A stretch of 64,000 bases of DNA from Arion vulgaris (GCA_020796225.1 CM036758.1:67159274-67223273); one strand, 5' to 3'. Positions 9,871 to 21,806 are shown, counted from the stretch's first letter. Program-made: numbers and translations. The notes: a model not told the origin generated them from the letters alone.

Positions 9871-10540
9871 ACATCATATATCCTTCAAATGCTGCTGAAC
9901 TTATAAGTTAGTTAACCAACACCTCGACAGTACATCATATATCCTTCAAATGCTGCTGAACTTATAAGTTAGTTAACCAACACCTCGACAGAACATCATA
10001 TATCATTCAAATGCTGCTGAACTTATGAGTTAGTTAACCAACACCTCGACAGAACATCATATATCATTCAAATGCTGCTGAACTTATGAGTTAGTTAACC
10101 AACACCTCGACAGAACATCATATATCATTCAAATGCTGCTGAACTTATAAGTTAGTTAACTAACACCTCGACAGTACATCATATATCATTCAAATGCTGC
10201 TGAACTTATAAGTTAGTTAACCAACACCTCGACAGAACATCATATATCCTTCAAATGCTGCTGAACTTATGAGTTAGTTAACCAACACCTCGACAGTACA
10301 TCATATATCATTCAAATGCTGCTGAACTTATGAGTTAGTTAACCAACACCTCGACAGAACATCATATACCCTTCAAATGCTGCTGAACTTATGAGTTAGT
10401 TAACCAACACCTCGACAGAACATCATATACCCTTCAAATGCTGCTGAACTTATGAGTTAGTTAACCAACAGCTCGACAGAACATCATATATCCTTCAAAT
10501 GCTGCTGAACTTAAGAGTAAGTTAACCAACACTTCGACAT
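9871..10540. repeat. 61-bp tandem repeat, 11 copies
   Basis: Unit begins ACATCATATATCCTTCAAAT and contains CTGCTGAACTTATAAG, GTTAGTTAACCAACACC and TCGACAG. Copies vary at a few sites (CCTT/CATT, TATAAG/TATGAG), suggesting sub-variants spread by local duplication. Confidence 0.96.
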
Positions 10541-10892
10541 ACGCTAACGTAGAGCCATAATTACAACAATAAACAGCTATTGAGGGATAATTAATTAAAA
10601 CATTTCCATGCATATTTGAATTGTTGGTGATTCAATTCTGTTCCCCACTACAGCACCAACGTGTAGTGCTCGCTTGATCACGGCCAATGCAGAGCCAACT
10701 ATAAACTTATGGGCCTTCGGACTCAGGTAAGAATTATGGGAAATCAGACCACAACTACACCACGTGACCTCGCATTCCAGTATTGGTGTATATAGACGAA
10801 TTAATTTTAAAATCATCACAAAATGCTAAATCGAAGTTATATTATGCAACAAGTTAAGTTTAACAATAAGGAATATCAATATTTTTCACCAA
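10541..10892. other. No recognisable feature
   Basis: Spacer between the 61-bp array and LINE-P. Only short unsupported frames are present. Confidence 0.4.
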
Positions 10893-10903
10893 TAAATAAC
10901 CAT

Positions 10904-12179
10904 CATCATCATCATCATCATCAGGTGCCGTCTCCACATCGAAGGTTGGCTGCAATGAATCTCCAGCATCCTCTGTGTTTCGCCTTGGTATTGCACAATG
11001 CCAGACTGTAACCTGTCCATTTCTTAAAGTTTCCTCCCACTTATCTCTCGGTCTTCCTCTTGCTCTTCCCCCTCAACTTTCCCTCTAGTAAATGTTTTAT
11101 AATGGTGTCATGTCTTTTATGTGCCCAAAATACTTTACTTGTCTGAATTTTATTTCTCTTAATAATTGTTTCTTCATGCCTAGTTTTCCTAAAACTTGTT
11201 TATTTGTCTTTTTTCTGTCCATGAAATTCTGCCTATTCTTCTATATATCCACATCTCAAATGCACCAATTCTGTCTTCTAACTGCTTGTTCATTGTCCAT
11301 GTTTCGAGCCATACATTAATATAGGATATATATAGCATTTGATCATTCTCATTTTTAGCCTGTTTGTAATTTGTTTGGATGTCAGTAACTTTCTCATACT
11401 ATTGAAATTATCCTTGGCCATTCCTATTCTCTTTTAATTTCTGTTATACATCTGCCATCATCTGTTATCATCTGACCAAGATATAAGAAGCTTTTTACTT
11501 GATGTAGTAATTCTCCATGTATTTTTATATTCATTTTAGTTTTTTCCATTTCCTTGTTGATTACCATAGTTTTTGTTTTCTGTATGTTAATGTCCAATCC
11601 ATATTCCTTGCTAGTTCTGTCCAATTGGTCCACTAGTTCTTGTAGATCTTGTTCATTTTCTGCTATCAAATCAATACTGTATCATCTGCATATCTTAAGT
11701 TGTTTATTATTTTTCCATTGATCTTGAGTCCTGGCATTCCCTCTAGTTGTTTGAAGATTTTCTCTGTGTAGATGTTAAATAGGCTTGGTGACAAAATGCA
11801 TCCTTGTCTCACTCCTCTCTTTATGTCTATATATGGAGAGTAGCTATTTTCATATTTTATTATTGCTGTCTGTTCCCAGTATATGTTACTTATTAGTCTG
11901 ATAGCATCCCCATCTAGGCCTATTTCTTGTAGACATATGATTAGCTTTTCATGTTGGACTCTGTCAAAAGCTTTGCTATAATCGATGAAACACAAGTAGA
12001 TACTTTTGCACTTCTATATACTTGTCAGCGAGTAGTCTTATACAAAGTATTGCCTCTCTTGTTCCTCTGTTCTTTCTAAAGCCAAACTGTTCTTCTCCTA
12101 CTTCTATGTTTATCTTGTTTTTAATTCTTTTATGTATGATCTTGAGTAGTATTTTTGTTATGTGGCTCGTCAGGCTAAT
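10904..12179 (-). mobile_element. LINE-P, 5'-truncated, with perfect 11-bp TSD
   Basis: A minus-strand non-LTR retrotransposon of 1276 bp. Its 3' end is the (ATC)n run at 10904-10922, which is (GAT)n on its coding strand. Its 5' truncation point is at 12179. The flanks TAAATAACCAT at 10893-10903 and 12180-12190 are identical, which fixes both boundaries and indicates target-primed reverse transcription of a truncated copy. It carries the best-preserved reverse transcriptase of the window. Confidence 0.92.
11424..12179 (-). pseudogene. LINE-P reverse transcriptase, frameshifted
   Basis: Reverse transcriptase of a non-LTR element, which would copy element RNA at a nicked target. On the minus strand, in order: SLTSHITKILLKII and EQFGFRKNRGTREAI near 12175-12060, then FIDYSKAFDRV, RGVRQGCILSP and the catalytic NLRYADDTVLI ending at 11666, then SFLYLGQMITDDG near 11450. 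Two frameshifts are visible. One lies near 11990 (between EVQKYLLV and CFIDYSKAF). The other lies just after YADD, where a TTGA is duplicated at about 11672. The endonuclease domain is missing through 5' truncation. Motifs match jockey/RTE-like LINEs in general; clade not assigned. Confidence 0.9.
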
Positions 12180-12443
12180 TAAATAACCATAGACGCACAG
12201 AATTGAGTAAAATTGCAAAAAAAGTTATATCAAACATCTATAATTTCCAGCCCTATTTTCTGATCTAGGTCAGGGAATCCTGGGTCAGTTATCTGGCCTA
12301 GTTATCTAGAGTTGGCTGTGGTCAAAGGGTGGCAACCTTCAGTAAACGGGAAACGTCAAAATAAAACCACTTCACAAACTCTGAGCGTCATATTCGAAAG
12401 ATTGATGATGCTTGCAGTTTTAAACGTATTCACGTTTACTATA

Positions 12444-14609
12444 GTCTGTCCATTAATTCGTGAGCACGTTTGAAATTGATTTTCTCGAAAACTACCTGTT
12501 GGATCTCAGTGAATTTTTGCAAGCAGCCTTAGAATATCCATGACGCTAAAGAAATATTTTTTTCCAAGAAAATTTGATGTAGTTTGAAATATTTCTTCTT
12601 CAGGTTATATTAAAATCAACCTCACCGGATTGTACACAATAGTAACAGATCTACGGTACACAGAAGCGTTGTTCTAAAAATACATTATGGTAACATTAAA
12701 ATATCGTGAGTAAACAACAATTTCACGAAATCCCGTGCACTAACCAGTCGACTTTGAACGCGGAAAGCATATGACGTTATAATTGGGATACCGTTGTATA
12801 GTTATAGGTGTATCTCGCTATTTGTATGAAGCTATTGTATCATATTTGTTGGCTTATCAAAACTGACATTGATATCACATTCATAATGAGTCTGAAGTGC
12901 ACATTTATAACAATGCAGAAGGTTACAGTTTTACTATACCAACACTTCCGTAGGGAATCTAAGAGAGGTCATCTATATTGCGATATTCATAACCCTGAGA
13001 AACGAACGCAACTGGCGCTTGGTCTGAATAGAGAATCCTTTTCCCGGTGGATTAAACAGGACACAAAGTGCACTAATGTCAAGCAAGGAAGGAAAAGAAC
13101 AATTGACGACTTTGACATAGATGTCATAAGACGGAGCTCTTGAAAATGTTTGCGACAAATCAACTTGTTACTCTCAGGAAACTGAAATTAAAACTGCAGC
13201 ATAGACATTTCTAAAAGTACTCTATGGAAAATTGTAAGAGCCGCCGGCTTCACCTTCAGAAAAACTATAGGCGGCAGGAATATTATTTGTGAAAAGCCAC
13301 ATTTAATTGCTGCCCGAAGTAAATACCTGAGGCAGATCCGTGAGCGCGGAGGCAAGGCTATGATATTGTATATTTGGACGAATCATGGGTCAATGCTCAC
13401 CACACCAATGCTAAAGAATGGCAATCAGTAGACGGTGAACAGAAAAGAAAAATACCAAGCAGCAAAGGCCAGCGTATTATACTAACACATGCAGGAAGTA
13501 GTGAAGGTCTTGTCCATGACGCTGGACTTATTTTCCAATCAAAAAGTACCGACGGTAGGGACTACCACACAGAAATGAATGGACATATTTTCAGGCACTG
13601 ATGGAGAAAGATCTACTCCAATTCTAAACAGACCATCATGCTTGGTAATGGATAATGCATCCTATCACAACGCAGTATCAGCGGAAGACAAAGTACCAAC
13701 TGCATCAAATACAAAAGATCAAATTAGGACTTGGCTTGCTAAGGAAAATGTCAGCTTCGATTGTACATATTTGAAACCTGAGTTGTTGCACCTGGTGAGG
13801 ATGACAAATAAGACAAAGGTGTTTCATATTGACAAAATCATTGCGGAATATGGCCACACGTCTTTGCGACTACCTCCATATCATGCTCACCTCAATCCGA
13901 TAGAGCTTGTCTGGGCTAAAGTAAAAGGGCAAGTTGCCGAACAGAACAGGACGTTTAAAATGTGTGATGTTGAAGTTCTGACACTTGAGTCCCTCTCAAT
14001 GATAGACATGCAGTTCTGGAAGAAGTGTGTTGAACATGTGCTCCGAGAGGAAGACGAGTACTGGCACCGAGATGGATTACAATTTGTTCAGCCAGTAACA
14101 ATTATCAACCTCATGGAATCGTCAGATTCGGAGATACAAATCATATTTTGATTACAGACTGAGAAATAGCAACGTATACATTTCCATATCCAAATGCGTC
14201 TACCATCATACAATTTGTGGTGAAGTTAAGACACCTGGGGTCTAATGGTGACCGAAGGGGAGGACTAACTGTTGCATATTGTATCCAAGTTCACGATTGC
14301 ACATAAAGGGCAACACACTTAATTACTTGACCTATCAAGTTAATATGGAGATACACCTATGAATAGAATTGACATGGACAAATTCTAGGATTACTGTAAA
14401 ATCTAAAATTTGAGCCCCCGTATTTGCAATTGTCATAAAAGATCAAAGGAATTCGCCGATGTGCAAAATCCGTAGCATCTATGGACTACTGGTTAGCTTT
14501 ATTTTAATGTCATGGATATTCTAAGGCTGCATGCAAAAAATCACTGAGATCCAACAGGTAGTTTTCGAGAAAATCAATTTCAAACGTGCTCACGAATTAA
14601 TGGACAGAC
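12444..14609 (+). mobile_element. IS630/Tc1/mariner-type transposon with 101-bp TIRs
   Basis: A 2166-bp element flanked by TA dinucleotides (12442-12443 and 14610-14611). Its inverted repeats span 12444-12544 and 14509-14609, begin GTCTGTCCATTAATTCGTG, and are almost identical over 101 bp. It contains one transposase-derived coding region on the plus strand. TA duplication and the encoded DDE domain place it in the IS630/Tc1/mariner superfamily; the long TIRs and wide D-to-E spacing set it apart from classic mariner and Tc1. It lies 264 bp downstream of LINE-P. Confidence 0.92.
12886..14151 (+). pseudogene. DDE transposase with wide second D-to-E spacing
   Basis: Cut-and-paste transposase remnant. 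An N-terminal helix-turn-helix-like part lies at 12886-13143 (LALGLNRESFSRWIKQ). After a frame break, STLWKIVRAAGFTFRKT follows at about 13210. The first catalytic D is in LDESWVNAHH (13374 on), the second in LVMDNASYHN (about 13645), and the glutamate in LPPYHAHLNPIELVWAK (about 13875-13925). I count 83 residues between the second D and the E, far more than the 34 of Tc1 and mariner. This is close to the spacing described for the Sailor (DD82E) group, as I recall that family. Frames shift near 13140, 13205, 13365 and 13590, so the copy is inactive. A C-terminal tail continues after the DDE domain to 14151. Confidence 0.88.
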
Positions 14610-14611
14610 TA

Positions 14612-15600
14612 GTACTGTGTCAATCTTTGTTTGGTACTTCCAGGTTGGGCACTATAACAGATACAGCGCCACGCAACTGTAAACACCTTGTTCACTGTGA
14701 GTAATAAAAGAAACACAATGTATAGTAATGTAAACACATATATCATTTCAACTCGATAATCTATATCTAGCTCCGACCACATAACAAATACACAGATACA
14801 AGTTTCTCTACGAAATGCTAATACTGATGTGGGTTTCCCTGTCAGCCTTTGTTATTCCCTGTACGCCATTATTCTTTTTTTCTTCTTCATTGTTTCCATT
14901 TTGTGAAGTTTTCAAATATCGAACCAGAATCAATTTCTATTAATGGTTATCTGGTGCACACTATCATTCGTTATTTGTGTTTATTTATATTTACATATTG
15001 CGAAGTTAGACAAATAGAAAATGCGGTCAAAGTCAATTTAAAAACGAGTCACATATCAAGATCAGAGATTCTATTGATTAATATATGATCTCTCTCTCTC
15101 TCTTTCTCGCGTGATCGTTCTTTTACGGCCATTTTGATCATTCTAGTTGTGATATATAAACAGCATAACACCAAGAACGAGTGTACGTTCACAATCTTCA
15201 GTACCGTTTGGAGCTCTAGTGCTTATCCTACAGTGATGTGTTCGATTTCAACCAGCGTTTACTGGGTTCGCTCTCTGTCAGTGTTTGACTGTCACCAGTC
15301 GACCTGCAAGGAAGCAGGTTATTTATGATCTGACATCAGCTGTTTTCAAACACAATTCAATATGGAACTCTTAAGTTATATCATTTTCAAACTAAAATAC
15401 AAATTTTCCAATTCCAATGCCGTCTCAATCATAACATATGCGACATAAATAGAAGAGTAAACAAGAATTAAGGGCGCTAGCTGGTTGAGCTATGGAAACG
15501 CTCGACTGCAGGGCCAGGCGATGGGTACGGTAAAAAGAAATGTTGTGGTTTTAATCCTGTGTTTTGTACATTGTTTTTCAGGAGGTCCTTAATACTTGTT
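14612..15600. other. No recognisable gene
   Basis: AT-rich sequence with a short (CT)n run near 15087-15110. A phrase TAGCTGGTTGAGC near 15479 resembles a tRNA box A but has no box B partner. Confidence 0.4.
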
Positions 15601-15604
15601 TCAA

Positions 15605-15785
15605 TCATCAAATAGCTTGTCCTGAGCGGAACTTTGCCACATTAACAGTCCTCCGGAATTTCTCTCACTCATAGGCCAGATGTTCCGCCTCTGCAGCCGT
15701 TATGCAGTAACATCCTGAATCCATATTCTCCTCGGTCTTCCTCTTCTCCTCTTTGCTTGGATGGCTTCTTCCATAATGATCTGGT
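15605..15785 (-). mobile_element. LINE-A 3' end
   Basis: The minus strand ends in ATAGCTTGTCCTGAGC complement followed by ATGATTG. Reading inward it encodes the C-terminal AAEAxHLxYE motif and an RRxxRRxW basic stretch. 5'-truncated; TSD not resolved. Confidence 0.7.
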
Positions 15786-15904
15786 TTACTGTCTATGTAT
15801 ATACACTATTTATAATAATTGTTTAGTGTCTATTTACAATAGTCAGTGGTCCCAGTGCTTCCCCCGTGGGGCTCGTACAACTCCGTAGTCATTTGCAACA
15901 TATT

Positions 15905-16435
15905 CCAGAGAGAGTTAGAAAATGGCTAAAGATATAGAAAATAAGTTCAACGGATTAAAATAAATAGATGTCTGCAAATATCAATGGACATAAATGAGAC
16001 AAATTCAGGAGAAGTGAAAAATTCAGAGAAATGTATGGTAAACCACTAGTAACAACTGAAATTATCAGATGATGGAGAAATGTTGGGCATCCTGTGAAAG
16101 GACATGATCAAAGAATAATAAAGTATGCATTGCAGTGGAAGGAAAATAGTTTCCTAGAGAAAGCCCCTAGAGAAAGCCTCTAGAGAAAGCCCCTAGAGGA
16201 CCCCCACCCCATAAAGCCCTATAGGAAGTCCCTAGAGACCCTCCCCATAGAAAGCCCCTAGAGAAAGCCCCTAGAGGAAGCCCCTATGGGGAAACCCCCT
16301 AGAGAAAGCATAAAGCGAATATAAATGAGAGAAGCAAGAAATATCGGACTCAGTTTCATACAAAAGATTGAGCTAGGCGCCCAGGATAGAGCGTTATGGA
16401 TAAATTGCTTGTATGTAACATATAACGGGACGAGA
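15905..16435 (+). mobile_element. LINE-M fragment containing an internal tandem repeat
   Basis: Matches other LINE-M copies at 39795-40125 and 60931-61290: AAATTCAGGAGAAGTGA, a GTAAACCACTAGTAACAAC segment, and a 3' part GAGCTAGGCGCCCAGGA...TAACATATAACGG. The usual RKRGRPRK coding block between them is replaced by the 13-bp-type tandem repeat at 16150-16310. All frames are broken. Confidence 0.7.
16150..16310. repeat. AGAAAGCCCCT-type degenerate tandem repeat
   Basis: Irregular reiteration of CTAGAGAAAGCCC and CCTAGAGGA-like words of about 13-16 bp, sitting inside a LINE-M copy. Confidence 0.85.
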
Positions 16436-16439
16436 TGAA

Positions 16440-16690
16440 TACATATATATGATCACTGATGTAAGTGATAGCAGATACATATTTATGGAGAAGATTTGGG
16501 TTAGAAGACAACACAACTAAAGGTTATGGAGAGGAATTTATGATGGATTGGAGATGATGGACATGCCCTCATGAAGCAGCCAAACAACATAACAAGGAAC
16601 CAACAAGGAAAGTGTCTGAAGACCAAAAGCTACCAGAGGAAGAATTAAGAAAGATGACGTCAAAGAACAGAGGCTCGTGTGTAGAGCTAA
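16440..16690 (+). other. Possible LINE-derived sequence, unassigned
   Basis: A weak reading HEAAKQHNKEPTRKVSEDQK is compatible with a degraded LINE C-terminus but shares no clear match in the window. Confidence 0.25.
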
Positions 16691-16759
16691 AGTAACCTGT
16701 TCATTGTATGGTTTGGTGGAGAGCTACAGTTGCAGTTGTATGTTCCATTGTGAACAAGA

Positions 16760-16975
16760 GTCAGTTGTAGTAGTGGTGAGTAGTGGTCAGTAGTGGTGAG
16801 TAGTGGCGGCCTTGACGGTGGGTACGGTAACTGTAGTAGTAGTTGTAGTGAAATTTGTAGGTCTAGTGGTAGTGGTGATGCTGGCGGCCTCGGCGATGGG
16901 GACGGTAACTGCAGTAGTAGTGGCTGTGAAATTGGTAGAGCTATTGATTGTAGTAGTAGCAGTAGTATGTCATTT
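16760..16975. repeat. (GTA/GTG)n trinucleotide-rich microsatellite
   Basis: Imperfect GTAGTGGTGAGTAGTGG-type repeats; frames through it are low-complexity and not genes. Confidence 0.85.
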
Positions 16976-17034
16976 ACCCCTAAAGAACAAGTAAGATTGT
17001 ACCCGTCCTGTGACTGATAACTTAGAAATCGTAT

Positions 17035-17165
17035 TCTCATCTCATAAAATAGCTTGTCCTGAGCAGAACTTTGCCACCCCAACAGTCCTCCGAATTTCTC
17101 TCTCTCATAGGCCAGATGTCCCGCCTCTGCAGCCGTCATGTTTAAACAATCAGTTACATCCCATT
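17035..17165 (-). mobile_element. LINE-A 3' end
   Basis: Short 5'-truncated copy, very similar to 15605-15785 and 21360-21511 (AACTTTGCCACCCCAACAG, GGCCAGATGTCCCGCCTC). Confidence 0.75.
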
Positions 17166-17169
17166 ATAG

Positions 17170-18020
17170 GATCAGAAATCTTATTACAATGATTAAAATG
17201 TATTTAAAAGTAATTAATTCTCGATTTGTTTACCTATTTCTGAAAAATTATATGGAAAATAACATTTCTGGTATGTCAATCTTCATTTTTACCTAATTGA
17301 CCTTCAGTGTTGTTTTTTCTTAATTAACGTCATGATTTTGTCACGGTTTTCTGATCATGACAACGTAACATAACATTTATTGTGTCAAATATCAACTTTC
17401 TTTAATAGAATTCCAACGTGCTTGTGTGTTTGTGCATGTCACTTGTCGTTAGTTATTATGAAAGATGTAACTCTAGGGAACTGACGACGTATCATTAATA
17501 ATGAAAGGTTGATATCAATGTGGGACGATGTCACTGCGTGGAACAACAATTACAAAATTATGAACATTCATTTTTGTGCCTTTGCTGAGTTTTTGGATTC
17601 AAGTTTTGTAACACCATGACGTTTGCTGACTGCTTAAAATCATCGACTCGTTTACTGTGGTCATGTAAAGGTTATGCCACGATTTTAATAAATGGTTACA
17701 AAAATGGCGAAAATGCTAACAATATTCGCTCGAGCGCTCACAAACCCTTCTTCTGTCCGAACAGGTGGTTCTTCAGTAAATCATTTTAATATAAATCACA
17801 CAAAGGCAGCAGAGAAGGGAATCAAAGAGTTGTTGTTCTAAAGCAACCGCGTGAAGTAGCTCTTTACAATACAATCGCATACAGATTGCCAAAGGCATTC
17901 AACGAGTGGTGTTCCTAGAGCGTTACTACGCTAGAATCGAGGAGGTACTGCAGTGATCACTCTGCCCGAGTAGGAGTTTCCGTGGCTCTAAACCTAGCAC
18001 TACAAGCCTGAAGTTGTTAG
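17170..18020. other. No recognisable feature
   Basis: Unique-looking AT-rich sequence without supportable coding or repeat content. Confidence 0.4.
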
Positions 18021-18299
18021 CTGGGTCCTCTGGGTTTGCAAAAAAAAGTCAGTTACTCGTCCCTGCTCTTAAAAGGAAAAAGAGTGACAACTCTTTGAGG
18101 TTTGAAAAAAGAATGAAGAAAGTGATGTAGAACACATTCCTGGAGAAACTCAGGATGTTGACGTCGTAAATGTTGGCGTCGATAGAGTCTGTTACTGAAT
18201 CGATGATGTTGTATACCTGAACATCCACGCACTGCATCTGAGTAAACTTGTGAATAACCTCTTGTGTGTCTTTGTCGGGGTTGAAACGAATATAGAGCT

Positions 18300-19165
18300 T
18301 CAACAATTTCTATCCTCCTCTTTTCCGGAGTGTCTCCTTCCTTCCATAATGGTCTTTTTGACCCTTCGTGTCTCTTTATATATCCAAAATACCTAACTTT
18401 TCTCTTTCTTATTTGTAGCATTAGCCAGTTTTCTTTGATTTTGAATTTTGGATAGATCTATTTGTTCACTTCTCTGTATATGATATACGGAAGACTCTTC
18501 TGTAACACGTATATTCAAAAGCACATATATGTTTTTCAACTGCCTTATTAAATGTCCATGCTTCCCACCCATACGTTGCCACTAGGAATATGCATGCTTT
18601 TAGTATTCTGATCTTTGTTTGCCTATCAGTTCCGTTCCATTCTGTTTTTAGTTGTTTAATTTTTTGTAAGGCCATGTTTGTTCTTCGTTTAATTTCCTTC
18701 ATCCCATTTTCATGTGTTGTCATGTTAGCAGTTAGTGTGTGTTGAACCGAAATCTTCAAAACTGTTCACATTTTCTATTGTCTCTCCGTTGATAAAAAAA
18801 TATCATTTGTCATGTTTGGTTTATCCCTTGTCATTATTTTTATTGTTACCACATTGAGATACATATTTTGCTTTTCTATTTTCTCTTGAATATCCATTAT
18901 TAGTTTCTCAATACCCTTTTGTGATGTTGACGGTAACACTGTATCGTCAACATATCTTAGTTCAGGTATTTCTCTTCCTCCTATTATAAAATAATCGTGT
19001 TGTTATTTTCCGCTATCTTCTGTAACATTCCTCATGATGTTTTCTGCATATATGTTAGACAGACAAGGTGATAGAATGCAGCCTTATCTGACTCCCTGCC
19101 TTATGTCAAACCAGTCAGATGTATCATCACATAATACCTAGTCCATATACTCTTAATATATACAG
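18300..19165 (-). pseudogene. LINE-A reverse transcriptase and C-terminal region
   Basis: The longest LINE-A copy. On the minus strand the catalytic core appears as a degraded RQGxxLSP-like stretch near 19090-19060, then ELRYVDDTVLP at about 18965-18935. It continues with GIEKLIMDIQEKIEK and the downstream region FLVATYGWEAWTFNKAVEKH (near 18600-18530) and RKRKVRYFGYIKRH (18420-18370), ending around 18300 at KEGDTPEKRR. YVDD replaces the commoner YADD. Frames are interrupted several times. Sequence beyond 18300 is not LINE-A, so the usual (GAT)n tail has been lost. Dead copy. Confidence 0.82.
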
Positions 19166-19498
19166 ATGTCTTTCTTGATAAGCATTGTTTTCAGTCGCAC
19201 CTGTGTTCTGTTTACTTTACCTGATAAAGAAATGTGGAATAAGTCTAGAATTATCGTTATTGTTTGTTATGTAGGGATTAAAACCGTTTTAAGCCGAAGC
19301 ACGCACTTTCAGCCGAAGGCGAACTTTGTTTTGGTTATATCAGAGCTTCAAGGCCAACAAACATGAAAAAATAAAGATGAACTCCTCTCCGACTATCCAA
19401 GATATAAATTTAAGTACAATTATCCTGTTTTTCTTTTTACTTTTCAAAACAACATTATTTTTTGTTTTGTTATTTTGTCGTACTGTTGTAATAATTGG

Positions 19499-19740
19499 AA
19501 TGTCTGGTCAACCACTAGTAACAACTGTTATAATAAGAAGAAGATGGAGATATGTTGGACACACCTTGAGGAGAAATGTCTGGTCAACCACTAGTAACAA
19601 CTGTTATAAGAAGGAGAAGATGGAGATATGTTGGACACACTTTGAGGAGAAATGTCTGGTCAACCACTAGTAACAACTGTTATAAGAAGGAGAAGATGGA
19701 GATATGTTGGACACACTTTGAGGAGAAATGTCTGGTCAAC
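19499..19740. repeat. 76-bp tandem repeat, 3+ copies, from LINE-M coding sequence
   Basis: Units start AATGTCTGGTCAACCACTAG at 19499, 19575, 19651 and 19727 (the last partial). Each encodes the RRxRWRYVGHTLRRN portion of LINE-M, so the array is an expansion of coding sequence of a LINE. Confidence 0.95.
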
Positions 19741-19747
19741 CACTAGT

Positions 19748-20103
19748 CTTTCTTTCTTTCTTTCTCTCTCGAATCATGTATGCCTCACAGTGTCAGGTCA
19801 GGAAGATATTTCTAAAACGGGCCCTAGTATGCGCTTCGTAGATAGTCTCTTTCGTCGCCTCTGTTATCTCTGAGGTCCATCTTTTGCGTGGCCGGCCTTT
19901 TGCTTTGTACCCATTGTATCGGAGCAGCATTGCTCTTTGAGGTGCACTGTCTGATGGTAATCTGCTTACGTGACCGAACCATTTAATTTGTTGTTTCTTG
20001 ATGAAGTCTAGTACTGATGTTGTACCCACTTTTTCCTGATGTCTTCATTTCTCAACCGGTCTCTTCTTGTTACACCCAGCATTCTGCGTAGACACTTAGT
20101 TTT
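19748..20103 (-). mobile_element. LINE-Z short copy with (AAAG)n tail and 7-bp TSD
   Basis: A 356-bp minus-strand insertion. Its 3' tail is the (CTTT)n run at 19748-19768. It encodes a 78-residue stretch (19793-20029) with TTSVLDFIKKQQIKWFGHV, AMLLRYNGYKAKGRPRKRW and ETIYEAHTRARFRN, a LINE ORF2 C-terminus. The flanks CACTAGT are identical. A second copy, 26928-28757, has almost the same extent once its own insertion is removed. Confidence 0.85.
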
Positions 20104-20379
20104 CACTAGTAACAACTGTTATAAGAAGGAGAAGATGGAGATATGTTGGACATACCTTGAGAAGAAATGTCTGGTCAACCACTTGAAAAGAAATCATCAA
20201 AGAATATCAAAGCAGGCATTGAAGTGGGAGGAAATTGATTCAAGAAAGAGAGGACGTCCAAGGAAACCCCGAAACAAACTTTGCAGAAAGAGGCAAGTAA
20301 CATTGGACTCAATTCCAAAAAAGATATTGATTGAGTTACCCAGGACAGAGCGGTATTTAGAAATTATTTACGAATGTCA

Positions 20380-21330
20380 CAGCACACTACTTATAGACTT
20401 TAACAAAGAGATTACAACGGTCTCGCTTAAGAGCCAAAACAAAAACGGCTGTAATTCTTCTCAAGAACCTCCTTTTCGCTGACGATGCTGCATTAATCTG
20501 ATCAAGGCATGCGACCTATTTTCTTTGACTATAAATGTCTCCAAAACAGTTGTTTTTTGCCAGGGAGATAACATAACAAATATCACTTTAAATGGTAACC
20601 ATCTAACAATAGTTCAAAAATGTTGCTATCTTGAGTCCATGGTCACTGCCAGCCTTTCTCTTGATGAAGACATCAACGCTCGTATAGGGAGTGCGGCTAC
20701 TACATACGGCAAACTATCAAAGTGAGCGTGGGACAACACAAAATTGACATTGCAGACGAAGATTCAAATATATCGAGCCTGTGTAATTAGTTCTTTACTA
20801 TACAGCTCAGAAACATGGAAAGCCTACTCAAGACACGTGAGGAGACTTAATATCGTTCACCTTCGATGTCTCCGCAAGATTATGAACACCAGGTAGTACG
20901 TCACGATACCCAACTCTGAAGTACTGCAACGTGCAAACCTGCCTTCTATAATGGGCATGCTCAGCAGTAGACGACTAAGATGGTTGGGGCATGTGAGAAG
21001 AGTGGAAACTGGTCGCATACCAAAACACATGTTGTTCTGTGAACTTTCAGAGGGAAGAGGCACCAGGGCAGACCACTGCTCAGATATAAGATGTCTGCAA
21101 GGCCTCAATGAAAAACTTTTCTATAGGTCCCAGTAAATGGGAACAACTAGCTGATGACAGAGTTGTGTGGTAAATGATATTTGCGCAAGGGCGCATATTC
21201 TTTTGAAAAGAGACTTATGTATGAGCTGAAAGACGAGAGAAAAAAGCGAAAACTCAGAAGTTGTGACAGTGAAACATTTGCCAATTGACCGTCTGTAAAG
21301 ACGAAAAATGCCATATATATATATATGTTG
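20380..21330 (+). pseudogene. LINE-W reverse transcriptase remnant
   Basis: Plus-strand non-LTR remnant. The catalytic motif appears as NLLFADDAALI near 20465-20495, followed by TINVSKTVVFCQGDN (20525 on), CCYLESMVTASLSLDEDIN and, after a break, RRLRWLGHVRRVETGRIPKH (20970-21040) with LFCELSEGR. The frame is interrupted after the catalytic motif (stop codon) and near 20725. A 3' non-coding part runs to about 21330 and contains one copy of the 40-bp sequence that forms the array at 32997-33957. Confidence 0.82.
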
Positions 21331-21359
21331 TTATTTTGCCGTACTATTGTAATAATTTC

Positions 21360-21511
21360 ATCCTCATCCAAATAGCTTGTCCTGAGCAGAACTTTACTAC
21401 CCCAACAGTCCTCCGGAATTTCTCTCTCTCATAGGCCAGATGTCCTGCCTCTGCAGCTACCATGTTCAAATCATCAGTTACATCCTGAATCCATCTTCTC
21501 CGTGGTCTTCG
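21360..21511 (-). mobile_element. LINE-A 3' end with perfect 11-bp TSD
   Basis: A 152-bp 5'-truncated copy bounded by TGTAATAATTT at 21349-21359 and 21512-21522. It encodes only the last residues of ORF2 and the 3' end. Confidence 0.88.
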
Positions 21512-21806
21512 TGTAATAATTTACACAGCAAAATAAACTGTTGCGCGTGAAGCTCGCTTTCTGGATATTGAATTCAGTGAACAAATGTGTGCAAACTTTT
21601 GCATCGAATATTGTGTTAGTAACATCATTTATTATTCATACTTGTGTGACATATTCTAGCTATCGTTCCCTGCACTTGTTTTCAATTAATTTATATATTT
21701 GTGTTAATCTTCTGTAATGCTGATTTACAACAGATCATGACTGTATATCGATCTTTTATTTACAGGGGCTTTTACCTTTCAGGGAATCATGATGAAATAT
21801 AATAAG

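Larger units (their letters stand above)
19490..20365 (+). mobile_element. LINE-M copy, amplified and split by LINE-Z
   Basis: Starts with MSGQPLVTTVIRRRRWRYVG-like coding that is tandemly repeated (19499-19740), is interrupted by LINE-Z (19748-20103), then resumes at 20104 with the same LINE phrase and continues through KQALKWEEIDSRKRGRPRK to a degraded 3' end near 20365. CACTAGT at 19741-19747 and 20104-20110 is the TSD of the interrupting element. Confidence 0.8.
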
